A stretch of 6,711 nt of DNA from Cyanobacteriota bacterium (GCA_026389255.1 JAPLIF010000358.1:1-6711), one strand, 5' to 3'. Counted from the first letter of the stretch, positions 1 to 5,988 are shown. Numbers and translations: made by a program. Notes: a model not told the origin generated them from the letters alone.

Positions 1-638
1 TTATCGACGCCCGCACCATCGGCCTCAGCGACAACCGCCTTTCCCTGGGCAAGTTGTCCGGTCGCAGTGCCTTCAGGGCCCGGCTGGAGGAAATGGGCTA
101 CAACCTCGACGGCGAAGACCTCAATGATGCCTTTGCCCGTTTCAAGGAACTGGCCGATCGCAAACGGGAGATCTCCGATCGCGACCTCGAAGCCATCGTC
201 AGCGAGCAGGTGCAACAGCAGGATGAAGCCCGTTTCATCCTCAAAAGGGTGCAGGTGAGCTGCGGCACCGGTCTGCTGCCCACCGCCACCGTCACCCTCG
301 AAACGGAGGATGGCAGCGAACGCAGCGAGGCCTGCATCGGCACCGGTCCGGTGGATGCGGTCTGCCAGGCGCTCAATCACCTGGCCCAGGTGCCCAACGA
401 ACTTGTGGAATTTTCAGTCAAAAGTGTCACCGAAGGCATCGATGCCATGGGCGATGTGACCATCCGACTGCGGGCTGGTGGGGTGCTCTATTCGGGCCAT
501 GCCGCCGACACCGACATCGTTGTGGCAGCGGCCCAGGCCTTTGTCAACGCCCTCAATCGCCTGGTGGCCGGCGAACATCGGGCGGCCCTCCACCCCCAAC
601 ACGCGCCCCTGCCGGTAGCGGAGTTGCCCCGGCTCTGA
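1..638 (+). CDS. leuA: 2-isopropylmalate synthase, C-terminal part (5' end outside window)
   Basis: This is the C-terminal 211 residues of 2-isopropylmalate synthase, the cytoplasmic enzyme that condenses acetyl-CoA with 2-oxoisovalerate in the first committed step of leucine synthesis. The frame is open from base 3 and ends at TGA 636-638. The family motif [10 protein letters not shown] is at visible residues 15-24, the end of the catalytic/linker region, and has the GKLSGR wording typical of plant and cyanobacterial enzymes. A helical linker follows. The leucine-binding regulatory domain runs from about residue 78 to 190, with GTGPVDA (113-119) and GIDAMGDV (145-152) as its recognisable blocks. 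The catalytic TIM barrel lies left of the window. The tail after about residue 190 is proline- and alanine-rich and unremarkable. The gene is convergent with chrA and shows no functional link to the sulfur genes. The TTG at 54 is an internal codon, not a start. Confidence 0.93.
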   Translation, partial: IDARTIGLSDNRLSLGKLSGRSAFRARLEEMGYNLDGEDLNDAFARFKELADRKREISDRDLEAIVSEQVQQQDEARFILKRVQVSCGTGLLPTATVTLETEDGSERSEACIGTGPVDAVCQALNHLAQVPNELVEFSVKSVTEGIDAMGDVTIRLRAGGVLYSGHAADTDIVVAAAQAFVNALNRLVAGEHRAALHPQHAPLPVAELPRL

Positions 639-640
639 AG

Positions 641-737
641 CCAACCCCTGGGGCCAGAGCACCGGGCCCGCCAGGACAACCGCCTAGCTGGCGATCACCG
701 CGGTCAGCATTGCCGTGATCGCCGCCAGGGGGGCCAG
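641..737 (-). pseudogene. Decayed fragment of a chromate-transporter (CHR) gene
   Basis: Bases 641-737 align without gaps to 1100-1196 inside the intact chrA, with about 15 mismatches in 97 bases by eye (roughly 85% identity). The offset is exactly 459 bases and the orientation is the same. Read on the minus strand in the matching frame, the fragment gives LLAPLAAITAMLTAVIAS, a TAG stop, then AVVLAGPVLWPQG. The intact protein has LLAPLSAITAMLTGVIAS-L-AVVLAGPVLWPQG at about residues 371-403. The intact gene's CTG is TAG here (complement of 684-686). Similarity fades on both sides, so this is a short non-functional remnant. It begins three bases after the leuA stop codon. It may come from a partial duplication or from an older chrA copy; the window does not say which. 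Confidence 0.8.
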
Positions 738-953
738 CAGATGGAGCACAGCTGGGCTGGTTGGTGCTGCCGCTGCTGCAAACCGTGGAGGTATGGAGTT
801 CGCACCCCGTCACCCAGGCGCCTCGCTTCTGCGCCTTGAATGATGCCTCCCGGCTGAAGGCGGCTGCGAAGTTTCCCGGCTTGGTGATCGATCTTGAGGA
901 GATCTGGGCTGGTTGAGCATTCGGGCCATCTGATGCTGCCGTTGCCCCCTCCC
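738..953. other. Intergenic stretch with no recognisable gene
   Basis: About 216 bases lie between the chrA remnant and the end of intact chrA. I find no convincing gene, tRNA or insertion-sequence end. The minus strand stays open across the stretch, but in a frame with no start signal or family resemblance. Two copies of CTGGGCTGGTTG lie at 752-763 and 904-915. An imperfect stem pairs 826-837 with 857-871 (CTTC/GAAG and CGCCTT/AAGGCG around an internal loop), with a 19-base loop and only three T's after it. That makes a weak terminator candidate between convergent leuA and chrA. Confidence 0.4.
752..915. repeat. 12-bp direct repeat CTGGGCTGGTTG, two copies
   Basis: Identical 12-mers occur at 752-763 and 904-915, 152 bases apart, in the gene-free stretch next to the chrA remnant. 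The bases after each copy are loosely similar (GTGCTGCCG after the first, GATGCTGCCG about 15 bases after the second). They could be target-site or recombination footprints, but the motif is low in complexity for a GC-rich genome, so chance is possible. Confidence 0.35.
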
Positions 954-2306
954 TCAAGCGCAAAATCGCAGCCAGAGCCAGCGGCCGACCCCCACCAGGG
1001 CCGCAGTCCCGATGAGGCTCAACACCCGCCAGCGGGCCCCCAGCAGCAGAACCAGGCCCAGCGCCACCAGGAGCAGGGCCACCCCATCCACCCCGGCCGC
1101 CGGCCCCTGGGGCCACAGAACCGGACCCGCCAGGACCACCGCCAGGCTGGCGATCACGCCGGTGAGCATGGCCGTGATTGCCGACAGGGGGGCCAGGAGA
1201 CGGGGCCGGTCGCGACTGGCCTCCACCAGGGGCGCCCCGATCAGGATGAAGGCAAAGGAGGGCAAGAAGGTGAACCACACCGCCACCAGTCCCGCCAGCC
1301 AGGCCAGGCCCAGGGAGCCACTGGTGTTCCAACCCCCCATGAACCCCACAAAGGCCACGACCATGATCAGGGGCCCAGGGGTCGTCTCCCCCAGGGCCAG
1401 GCCATCCAGCATCTGGGCCGGTTGCAACCAGCCGAAGTCCGTCACCGCGCCCTGGCTCACGTAGGGCAGCACGGCGTAGGCACCGCCAAAACTGAGTAGG
1501 GCCACCCGGGTGAAAAAACGGGCCATCGTCGCCAGCAAACCGCTCCAGCCCTGCAGCCGGGAGAGCAGCAACAGCGGCCCCCCCAGGGCCAGGCCTGTGG
1601 CCAGCAAGGTCAGTGAAAGTCTCCGGGGGGAGGGCAGGGCATGGGCTGGTGGCGGGGTGGCGTCGTCGTGGAGATAGCCGGTGGGGGGAGACTTCGGTGC
1701 TGTCCCCCCAGCGAACCCGCCGGTGCCCCGGCCAGCCTCCAACCAGGTGGGTCTAAACCGCCCGACCACGACCCCGATGCAGGCCGCCAGGACCAACAGC
1801 CAGGGATAGGGCCACTTGAGCAGCACCAATCCTGCAAAGGCCGCCAGGGCCAACACCCCCTGGAACCGATGGCTAAGGGTTCGCCGTCCCACCAGCCAGG
1901 TGGCCTGCAGCACCAGGGCCAATACCGCCGGTTTCAGGGCCCAGAACACCGATGCCAGCAAGGGCAAGTGGCCCCACAGGGCATAAACGGTGGACAGGCC
2001 CAGCAGCAGCAGCACCGACGGCAACAAAAACAAGCCGCCGGCGATCAGACCGCCGACCACCCCATGCAGCAACCAGCCCAGATAGATGGCCAGTTGGGTG
2101 GCCTCAGGACCCGGCAACAACAAACAAACCTGCAGGGCATGCAGAAAACGGCGCTCCGATAACCAGCGCCGCCGCCCCACAAGTTCGTCGAAGAGCAGGG
2201 CAATCTGGGCCGCCGGACCCCCGAAACTGACCAGCCCAAGTCGGGCCCAGAAGCGGGCCGCTGCCGCCAACGGCACTTCATCGACAGAGCCTTGAGAGTT
2301 AGCCAA
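954..2306 (-). CDS. chrA: Chromate transporter, CHR family (ChrA-type, two-domain)
   Basis: A 450-residue inner-membrane protein of the CHR superfamily, whose members move chromate and probably sulfate-like oxyanions. Two homologous halves are visible. The first has SFGGPAAQIA (27-36) and PGPEATQLA (65-73). The second has SFGGAYAVLPYV (272-283) and, further on, GLALGETTPGPLI. A hydrophilic Gly/Pro-rich linker (about 190-230) separates them, and long hydrophobic segments fill the rest. The length is normal for long-chain CHR proteins. The start is TTG at 2304-2306, the first usable start after an in-frame upstream TAA, with a weak AGGA just before it; GTG at 2274-2276 is an alternative. It lies 81 bases downstream of the metX stop on the same strand and may be co-transcribed. 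The sulfur-gene context suggests a sulfate-related role, as with srpC of Synechococcus. Substrate is not readable from sequence. Confidence 0.92.
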   Translation of the reverse strand: MANSQGSVDEVPLAAAARFWARLGLVSFGGPAAQIALLFDELVGRRRWLSERRFLHALQVCLLLPGPEATQLAIYLGWLLHGVVGGLIAGGLFLLPSVLLLLGLSTVYALWGHLPLLASVFWALKPAVLALVLQATWLVGRRTLSHRFQGVLALAAFAGLVLLKWPYPWLLVLAACIGVVVGRFRPTWLEAGRGTGGFAGGTAPKSPPTGYLHDDATPPPAHALPSPRRLSLTLLATGLALGGPLLLLSRLQGWSGLLATMARFFTRVALLSFGGAYAVLPYVSQGAVTDFGWLQPAQMLDGLALGETTPGPLIMVVAFVGFMGGWNTSGSLGLAWLAGLVAVWFTFLPSFAFILIGAPLVEASRDRPRLLAPLSAITAMLTGVIASLAVVLAGPVLWPQGPAAGVDGVALLLVALGLVLLLGARWRVLSLIGTAALVGVGRWLWLRFCA

Positions 2307-2342
2307 GGTCCTGCCTACGGCGGCCCCGACAGGTTATGGCCA

Positions 2343-2381
2343 GGGCCGGCTGCTGGACGTGGGCAGGATTACAACCGGCCC
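2343..2381. repeat. 7-bp inverted repeat between metX and chrA
   Basis: GGGCCGG at 2343-2349 and CCGGCCC at 2375-2381 are perfect inverted arms around a 25-base loop. They lie in the 81-base gap between the MetX stop codon (2388) and the chrA start (2306). No T-run follows on either strand, so this is not a classical intrinsic terminator. In GC-rich sequence it may be chance. It could otherwise attenuate read-through from metX into chrA. Confidence 0.3.
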
Positions 2382-2387
2382 GATCCT

Positions 2388-3494
2388 TCAGCCCATGCTC
2401 TGGCGCACAATTTCAGAGAGCTTGCCGGCTTCAAGCACGTACGCATCGTGGCCCAGTTGGCTCTCCATCGTCGAAGCGGTGACGCCGCTGCGCAGACCGG
2501 CGGCCAGCTCTTGATGGCGGTGGGGCGGGAAGAGGCGATCCGAGGCCACCGCCACCAGCCGCACCCGGGCCGTGATCCGCCCCAGGGCGGAGTCAATGCC
2601 GCCGCGACCACGACCGACATCGTGGCGATTCATGGCCTGGGTGAGGGCGATGTAGCTGTTGGCGTCAAAACGTCGCACCAATTGCTGGGATTCCGCCGCC
2701 AGGAAGGTGGCGATCGCCTGTTCGCGGCCGAGGGGATCGGCGGCGGCGAAGCGTTGGTCGAGTTCCCGTTCGCAGCCGTAGGTGATCGTAGCGATCGATC
2801 GGGCCAGGGCCAGACCCCGTTGGGGCCCGCCGCTGGGGTCGTCGTAGTAATCCCCGCCAAGAAAATGGGAATCCTGGCGAATCGCCTCGATCTGACAGAG
2901 ATGGAAGGGGATATTTTCGGCACTGCAGCGGGCGGCCGTGGCCAGCAACAGCAAGCGATCGACCCGCTGGGGTTCGTCGATCGCCCATTCCAGGGCCCGC
3001 ATTCCCCCCATGGAACCGCCGATCACCGCATGCCAACGGGCAATGCCTAAGTGGTTGGCCAGTTGCCGCTCCGCCGCCACCAGATCGCGGATGGTCAGCG
3101 CGAGAAAGCGCGGCCCCCAGGCCCGGCCGTCGGGCGCCAGGCTCGAGGGCCCGGTGCTCCCCTGGCAGCCGCCCCACACATTGGGACTGAGCACAAACCA
3201 GCGATCGGTATCCAGGGCACGCCCAGCACCGATCAACCCATCCCACCAGCCCGGTGCTCCATGACCCGGCCCGGCAGGGCCTGCGGCATGGCTGTCGCCG
3301 CTGAAACCATGCAAGAGCAATACGGCATTGTCAGCGGCCCGATTGAGCTGGCCCCAGCTTTCCCAGGCCAGGGTAAGGGGACCGAGGTGTCCACCCAATT
3401 CGAGCTGCAAAGGAGCGTCGCCAAACAGTTGGCTGAATTGGCGCTGGCCGATCGGATCACCCGGTCGCCAGCCGCCATGGCGATGACGGCTGGC
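2388..3494 (-). other. metX: MetX moiety: homoserine O-acetyltransferase
   Basis: MetX acylates homoserine with acetyl-CoA (succinyl-CoA in some relatives), giving the substrate that MetY/MetB-type enzymes sulfhydrylate towards methionine. The alpha/beta-hydrolase core is intact. GDPIGQRQF and LTLAWESWGQLN are near the start, then LLLHGFSGDSHAAG. The nucleophile motif GGSMGGM has its Ser codon at 3012-3014. The likely catalytic Asp is in VASDRLFPP (codon 2538-2540) and the His in LGHDAYVLE (codon 2448-2450). About 360 residues is normal length, so the enzyme half appears complete except for its start. In this frame there is no ATG, GTG or TTG between the SbpA join and the TTG of PLQLE. An ATG at 3476-3478 sits where a start would be expected but is out of frame. 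A one-base insertion just after it would give a 363-residue MetX. TGA is at 2388-2390. Confidence 0.85.
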
Positions 3495-4364
3495 GGTGGG
3501 GGGTTTCAGGCCCTCCTCCGCGAAAATCCGCTGGGCCTCTTCGGAACTGAGGTACTTGGCCAGGGCCTCGGCCGCCGCCCGGTTGCCATGGCGATCGACA
3601 TTGCGGTCGACGATCACCACCGGCGCCTCAATGCGCACATTCACCTCGGGGACCACAAAGGGAGCCTTGAGATCTCCGGCTTTGGTGGCCTGAATGGCTT
3701 CGTTTTCATAATTCAAAAGCACATCCCCCTGGCCCCGCTTAAGAAACGTATCCGTGGCTTCGCGGGCATCCCTGGGCAAATTATCAACTTTGCGGTACAC
3801 CGCAGCCACAAAGTCCTTGGCCTGAGCTTCCGTGCCGCCCGTGCGCGCCACCGAGCCCCAAAGGCCAAGGAAGTTCCAGCGGGCCCTACCCGAGGTCTTG
3901 GGATTGGCGGTGACGACGCTCACACCGGGACGGGCCAGATCAGCCCACTTGTTGATGCCCATGGGATTGCCAGGACGGGTCAGAAAGGCCACCACCGAAT
4001 GGGTGATGATCGATCCATTGGGAAGTTCTTGTTCCCAACCGGGATCGACCAGACCGGCTTTCTCCAACTTCATTACGTCACCAGCCAGGGCCAGGCTGGC
4101 CACATCGGCGTCCAGGCCATCGATGATGGCCCGGGTCTGGGAACCGGAACCGCCATAGCTGGTGCGAATCGCCAGGTCCTTACCCGTCTGGGCCTTCCAG
4201 GCCGCCTGAAAGCGGGGCAAGATTTTGTCATAGGCACTCTTGGTCACCGCATAGCTGACGAGCAGCAGGGGCTTATCCCCCCCTCCCTGGGTTGAGCGGG
4301 GGTTCTGGACCTGGCCTTGCTGGCCCTGGCCCCCGCAACCGCCCAGCAGCAGCGCCAGACCCAT
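2388..4364 (-). CDS. Open frame joining truncated SbpA (sulfate-binding) to MetX (homoserine acyltransferase)
   Basis: One uninterrupted frame reads from a sulfate-binding protein straight into MetX, about 658 residues if it starts at ATG 4362-4364. The first 290 or so residues are the periplasmic sulfate-binding fold. The final 360 or so are the cytoplasmic alpha/beta-hydrolase MetX. The join lies near 3480-3500, after the codons for EEGLKPPT. There sbpA1 would continue for another 47 residues (including DLGGW), which are missing here. The product makes poor topological sense: a lipobox at the start would export an enzyme whose acetyl-CoA is cytoplasmic. Possible explanations are a real fusion, an sbpA2 3' deletion with metX translated separately from an unseen or non-canonical start, or a single-base error. 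The frame also stays open upstream to 4538, but that part overlaps the end of sbpA1. I am sure of both halves and unsure that one protein is made. Confidence 0.6.
   Translation of the reverse strand: MGLALLLGGCGGQGQQGQVQNPRSTQGGGDKPLLLVSYAVTKSAYDKILPRFQAAWKAQTGKDLAIRTSYGGSGSQTRAIIDGLDADVASLALAGDVMKLEKAGLVDPGWEQELPNGSIITHSVVAFLTRPGNPMGINKWADLARPGVSVVTANPKTSGRARWNFLGLWGSVARTGGTEAQAKDFVAAVYRKVDNLPRDAREATDTFLKRGQGDVLLNYENEAIQATKAGDLKAPFVVPEVNVRIEAPVVIVDRNVDRHGNRAAAEALAKYLSSEEAQRIFAEEGLKPPTASRHRHGGWRPGDPIGQRQFSQLFGDAPLQLELGGHLGPLTLAWESWGQLNRAADNAVLLLHGFSGDSHAAGPAGPGHGAPGWWDGLIGAGRALDTDRWFVLSPNVWGGCQGSTGPSSLAPDGRAWGPRFLALTIRDLVAAERQLANHLGIARWHAVIGGSMGGMRALEWAIDEPQRVDRLLLLATAARCSAENIPFHLCQIEAIRQDSHFLGGDYYDDPSGGPQRGLALARSIATITYGCERELDQRFAAADPLGREQAIATFLAAESQQLVRRFDANSYIALTQAMNRHDVGRGRGGIDSALGRITARVRLVAVASDRLFPPHRHQELAAGLRSGVTASTMESQLGHDAYVLEAGKLSEIVRQSMG
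2710..2717. repeat. HIP1 octamer GCGATCGC
   Basis: One copy of the highly iterated cyanobacterial palindrome lies within the MetX coding region. Several one-off variants (such as GCGATCGA and GCGATCGG) occur nearby. It is a taxonomic hint towards cyanobacteria, not a functional element of the gene. Confidence 0.6.
3495..4364 (-). other. sbpA: SbpA2 moiety: sulfate-binding lipoprotein lacking its C-terminus
   Basis: Second sulfate-binding protein of the tandem pair; such proteins capture periplasmic sulfate for the CysTWA transporter. It shares with sbpA1 the family blocks LVSYAVTK, TSYGGSGSQTRA, ANPKTSG-ARWNF and LPRDAREATDTFLKRGQGDVLLN (in part). The start is unclear. ATG 4362-4364 gives MGLALLLGGC, a lipobox with almost no n-region and no positive charge. 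GTG 4383-4385 adds only seven residues, again without Lys or Arg. The frame one base over carries Arg residues (VRLMWGPRQP), so a frameshift near 4365-4385 is possible. The last 47 residues of the family are missing: the sequence leaves SbpA after EEGLKPPT and enters MetX. It was probably once a full lipoprotein. It may now be non-functional, since the lost C-terminus belongs to the fold. Confidence 0.7.
3511..3519 (-). promoter_or_regulatory. Strong Shine-Dalgarno-like GGAGGAGGG inside the join
   Basis: On the minus strand GGAGGAGGG encodes the EEG of the SbpA end and is the best ribosome-binding match in this neighbourhood. It is 33 bases upstream of the out-of-frame ATG (3476-3478), too far for normal initiation. 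No ATG, GTG or TTG lies at 5-10 bases; only CTG 3507-3509 is close, almost abutting it. It may just be glutamate codons, or the relic of metX's own initiation region. Confidence 0.3.
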
Positions 4365-4410
4365 GCCGGCTGCCTGGGTCCCCACATCAGCCGGACCAAG
4401 GGCGAGTCCC

Positions 4411-5478
4411 TTAACGGGTCTGGGCAAAAATCTGATCCCAAACGCCGCCCTTGCCAAAGAACTTCTTATCGGTTTCAGCCCAGCCGCCCAGATCGGCAAT
4501 GCGGAAGAACTTGACATTCGGGAACTTGCCATTGGCATAGGCCTTGCCTTCCGGAGTCACCGGCCTGAGGCCATTGTCGGCGTAGGCCTTCTGGGCCGCC
4601 GGAGTGAATAGGAATCGGGTGAAGGCTTCGGCGACCTTGCAGGTGCCATGTTTGTCGGCATTCTTGTCCACCACGGTGATGGGCATTTCCGTCAGCACGT
4701 TGGGACTGAACACCCGATACCCACCAGGTAGTTGACCGCTGCGCTTGGCCAAGATCCCCTCAGTTTCCCAATTCAAGAGCACATCTCCCTGGCCGCGCTT
4801 GACGAAGGTGTCGGTAGCTTCCCGGGCATCCTTGGGCAGCACTTCAGCGTTTTTGAAAACACCGGTGATGAAGCGTTTGGCGGCGGCTTCGCCACCCCCA
4901 CTATGGCTGATGGCCCCCCAGAGGGCGACGAAATTCCAACGGGCACCGCCGGAAGTCTTGGGATTGGCTAACACACTTTCGACATTCTTGTTGTCGAGGT
5001 CACTCCAGGTGAAAATCTTCTTGGGATTGCCGGGCCTTACAAAAGTGGCCACGGTTGAATTGGTTGCCACGGATTGATTGGGCAGCTCATTTTGCCAACC
5101 GGGCTTCACCAAACCGGCTTTTTCCAGCTTGCTGACATCAGCGGTCATCGCCAGGGCCACCACATCGGCCTCCAGCCCATCCAGAACGGCACGGGTCTGG
5201 GAGCCGGAGCCGCCATAACTGGTCTTGATGACGACACTCTGGCCGGTTTTCTTCTTCCAGTCGGCGACAAACAGGGGAATGATTTTGTCGTAGGCCGCCT
5301 TGGTGACGGCATAGCTCACCACAAGAATCGACTGGGGCCTACCTGGAGTTTGGGCCGCCACCGCCGGCTGGGCCAGGGAGCCGACACCAAGGCTGAGCAG
5401 CAGGGGAGCCCAGGCCTGGCTGGCCAGGAGAACGGCGGCCAGGGAAGCCCGAGCCGAACGATGGGATTTAGATACCAC
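4411..5478 (-). CDS. sbpA: Periplasmic sulfate-binding protein (SbpA1)
   Basis: A complete 355-residue solute-binding protein that captures sulfate (possibly thiosulfate) in the periplasm for the CysT-CysW-CysA transporter. A Sec signal peptide is clear: Lys/Arg in residues 4-10, a hydrophobic core at about 13-35, and cleavage probably after AVA (41) or nearby. Mature-protein motifs are LVVSYAVTKAAYDK (52-65), TSYGGSGSQTRA (86-97), NPKTSGGARWNF (172-183), a GQGDVLLNWE block and a C-terminal DLGGW region. All are typical of the CysP/Sbp family, and the length is normal. The start is GTG at 5476-5478, with only a weak GGAC upstream. The stop is TAA at 4411-4413. The truncated paralogue sbpA2 follows 25-46 bases downstream on the same strand, so the two are probably co-transcribed. 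The promoter should lie in 5479-5604, divergent from the broken Rrf2 gene. Confidence 0.93.
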   Translation of the reverse strand: MVSKSHRSARASLAAVLLASQAWAPLLLSLGVGSLAQPAVAAQTPGRPQSILVVSYAVTKAAYDKIIPLFVADWKKKTGQSVVIKTSYGGSGSQTRAVLDGLEADVVALAMTADVSKLEKAGLVKPGWQNELPNQSVATNSTVATFVRPGNPKKIFTWSDLDNKNVESVLANPKTSGGARWNFVALWGAISHSGGGEAAAKRFITGVFKNAEVLPKDAREATDTFVKRGQGDVLLNWETEGILAKRSGQLPGGYRVFSPNVLTEMPITVVDKNADKHGTCKVAEAFTRFLFTPAAQKAYADNGLRPVTPEGKAYANGKFPNVKFFRIADLGGWAETDKKFFGKGGVWDQIFAQTR

Positions 5479-5604
5479 GGTTGTCCGATTGGATTACTTG
5501 GCAATGCTATCCAGCCCCAGGGCCCCTCCCTGTAATCTCAACGACATCGCCAGGGGAGCCCCGTGCCTCTGGCACAATCCCTATGCCATTACCGGGGATC
5601 AAGC
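5479..5604. promoter_or_regulatory. Divergent intergenic region between sbpA1 and the Rrf2-family gene
   Basis: This 126-base region must hold the control elements for leftward sbpA1 and rightward rrf2 transcription. I see no good pair of -35 and -10 boxes on either strand. It contains CAGGG-N5-CCCTG (5518-5532) and two overlapping inverted repeats at 5563-5588, listed separately. Rrf2 regulators often sit beside the genes they control and repress themselves, so an operator here is plausible by context only. Confidence 0.45.
5563..5588. repeat. Overlapping inverted repeats upstream of rrf2 (candidate operator)
   Basis: GTGCC-TCT-GGCAC (5563-5575) is a perfect palindrome. Its right half also pairs onward as TGGCA-N9-TGCCA (5570-5588). 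The result is three alternating TGCC/GGCA half-sites ending 16 bases before the GTG start of the regulator gene. The position suits an autoregulatory or divergent operator. Binding by the Rrf2 protein is inference; no consensus is matched. Confidence 0.4.
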
Positions 5605-5607
5605 GTG
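5594..5607 (+). promoter_or_regulatory. Ribosome-binding site and GTG start of the rrf2 gene
   Basis: GGGGA at 5594-5598 lies six bases before GTG at 5605-5607. This spacing, together with the family-typical beginning GFSAKTEYGIVSLIELA directly after the GTG, fixes the start of the regulator. Confidence 0.55.
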
Positions 5608-5962
5608 GGCTTCAGCGCCAAGACCGAGTACGGCATCGTCTCGTTGATCGAGCTGGCGGCGGTATATGACCAGGGGCTGGTGCTGCAGGTGGCCGAGATC
5701 GCCCAGCGCCAGGGCAAAGGGGGGTTACCAACTGGCCCGGCCCCCAGCGGAGGTCTCGGTGGCCCAGGTGGTCAACTGCCTGGAAGGGGAGGGCTCGTCC
5801 CGCAGCAGCTCGGCCCGGGCGACGGCGGAATTTGAGGTGTTGGGGCACCTCGCCGCCCGCCTGGATGGGGCCCGCCAGCAGGTGCTGGGCGAAACCACGC
5901 TGCAAGACCTGCTGGAGCAGCGCAACCGCCTGGGGCAATCCCAGGTGATGTATTTCATCTGA
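5605..5962 (+). pseudogene. Rrf2-family transcription regulator, broken by internal deletion and frameshift
   Basis: The family includes IscR (Fe-S homeostasis), CymR (cysteine/sulfur) and NsrR (NO). The first 37 codons from GTG 5605 give GFSAKTEYGIVSLIELA and then LQVAEIAQRQG, the start of the winged helix-turn-helix. At about 5714-5722 the homology jumps one frame over to KGGYQLARPPAEVSVAQVVNCLEGE and runs on to TGA 5960-5962 with LLEQRNRLGQSQVMYFI. The segment expected between QRQG and GGY, the YLEQLL-type recognition helix and much of the wing, is absent. Against IscR spacing about 74 bases are missing, which is not a multiple of three and so explains the frame change. In the starting frame, translation would run on to a stop at 5833-5835 in unrelated sequence. 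The downstream part has a single Cys (in NCLEGE) and no IscR-type Cys trio. The intact ancestor probably regulated the adjacent sulfur genes; this copy should not bind DNA normally. Confidence 0.8.
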
Positions 5963-5988
5963 AGCGGCAGCGCCAGAATGGGGTGGCC

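Noticed and set aside
826..871. Hairpin as a rho-independent terminator for leuA or chrA
   Set aside because: The stem is interrupted by an unequal internal loop, the loop is 19 bases, and only three T's follow, so it is mentioned only as a weak possibility.
553..1332. Minus-strand open frame (259 codons) spanning the leuA-chrA gap
   Set aside because: It reads chrA and the chrA remnant in the wrong frame, giving Gly/Pro-rich nonsense, and overlaps leuA antisense. It stays open because the 459-base offset keeps the two copies in phase.
894..1499. Plus-strand open frame rich in Gln, Pro and His opposite chrA
   Set aside because: It is the complement of hydrophobic Leu/Ala/Gly codons of a membrane protein, which typically yields such artefacts.
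2292..3050. Plus-strand open frame (252 codons) opposite metX
   Set aside because: It is the antisense shadow of the MetX catalytic region. Its translation is Gly/Gln/Arg-rich with no domain or start signal.
3051..4295. Long plus-strand open frame (414 codons) opposite sbpA2 and metX
   Set aside because: It is antisense to two recognised protein domains, its translation resembles no family, and long antisense frames are common in GC-rich DNA.
4365..4538. Upstream extension of the SbpA2-MetX frame to 4538
   Set aside because: The extension overlaps the coding end of sbpA1 in another frame and resembles no signal peptide. The frame is open there by chance.
5518..5532. CAGGG-N5-CCCTG inverted repeat as a regulator site
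   Set aside because: Five-base G/C arms are expected by chance in this composition, and nothing in its position relative to sbpA1 singles it out.
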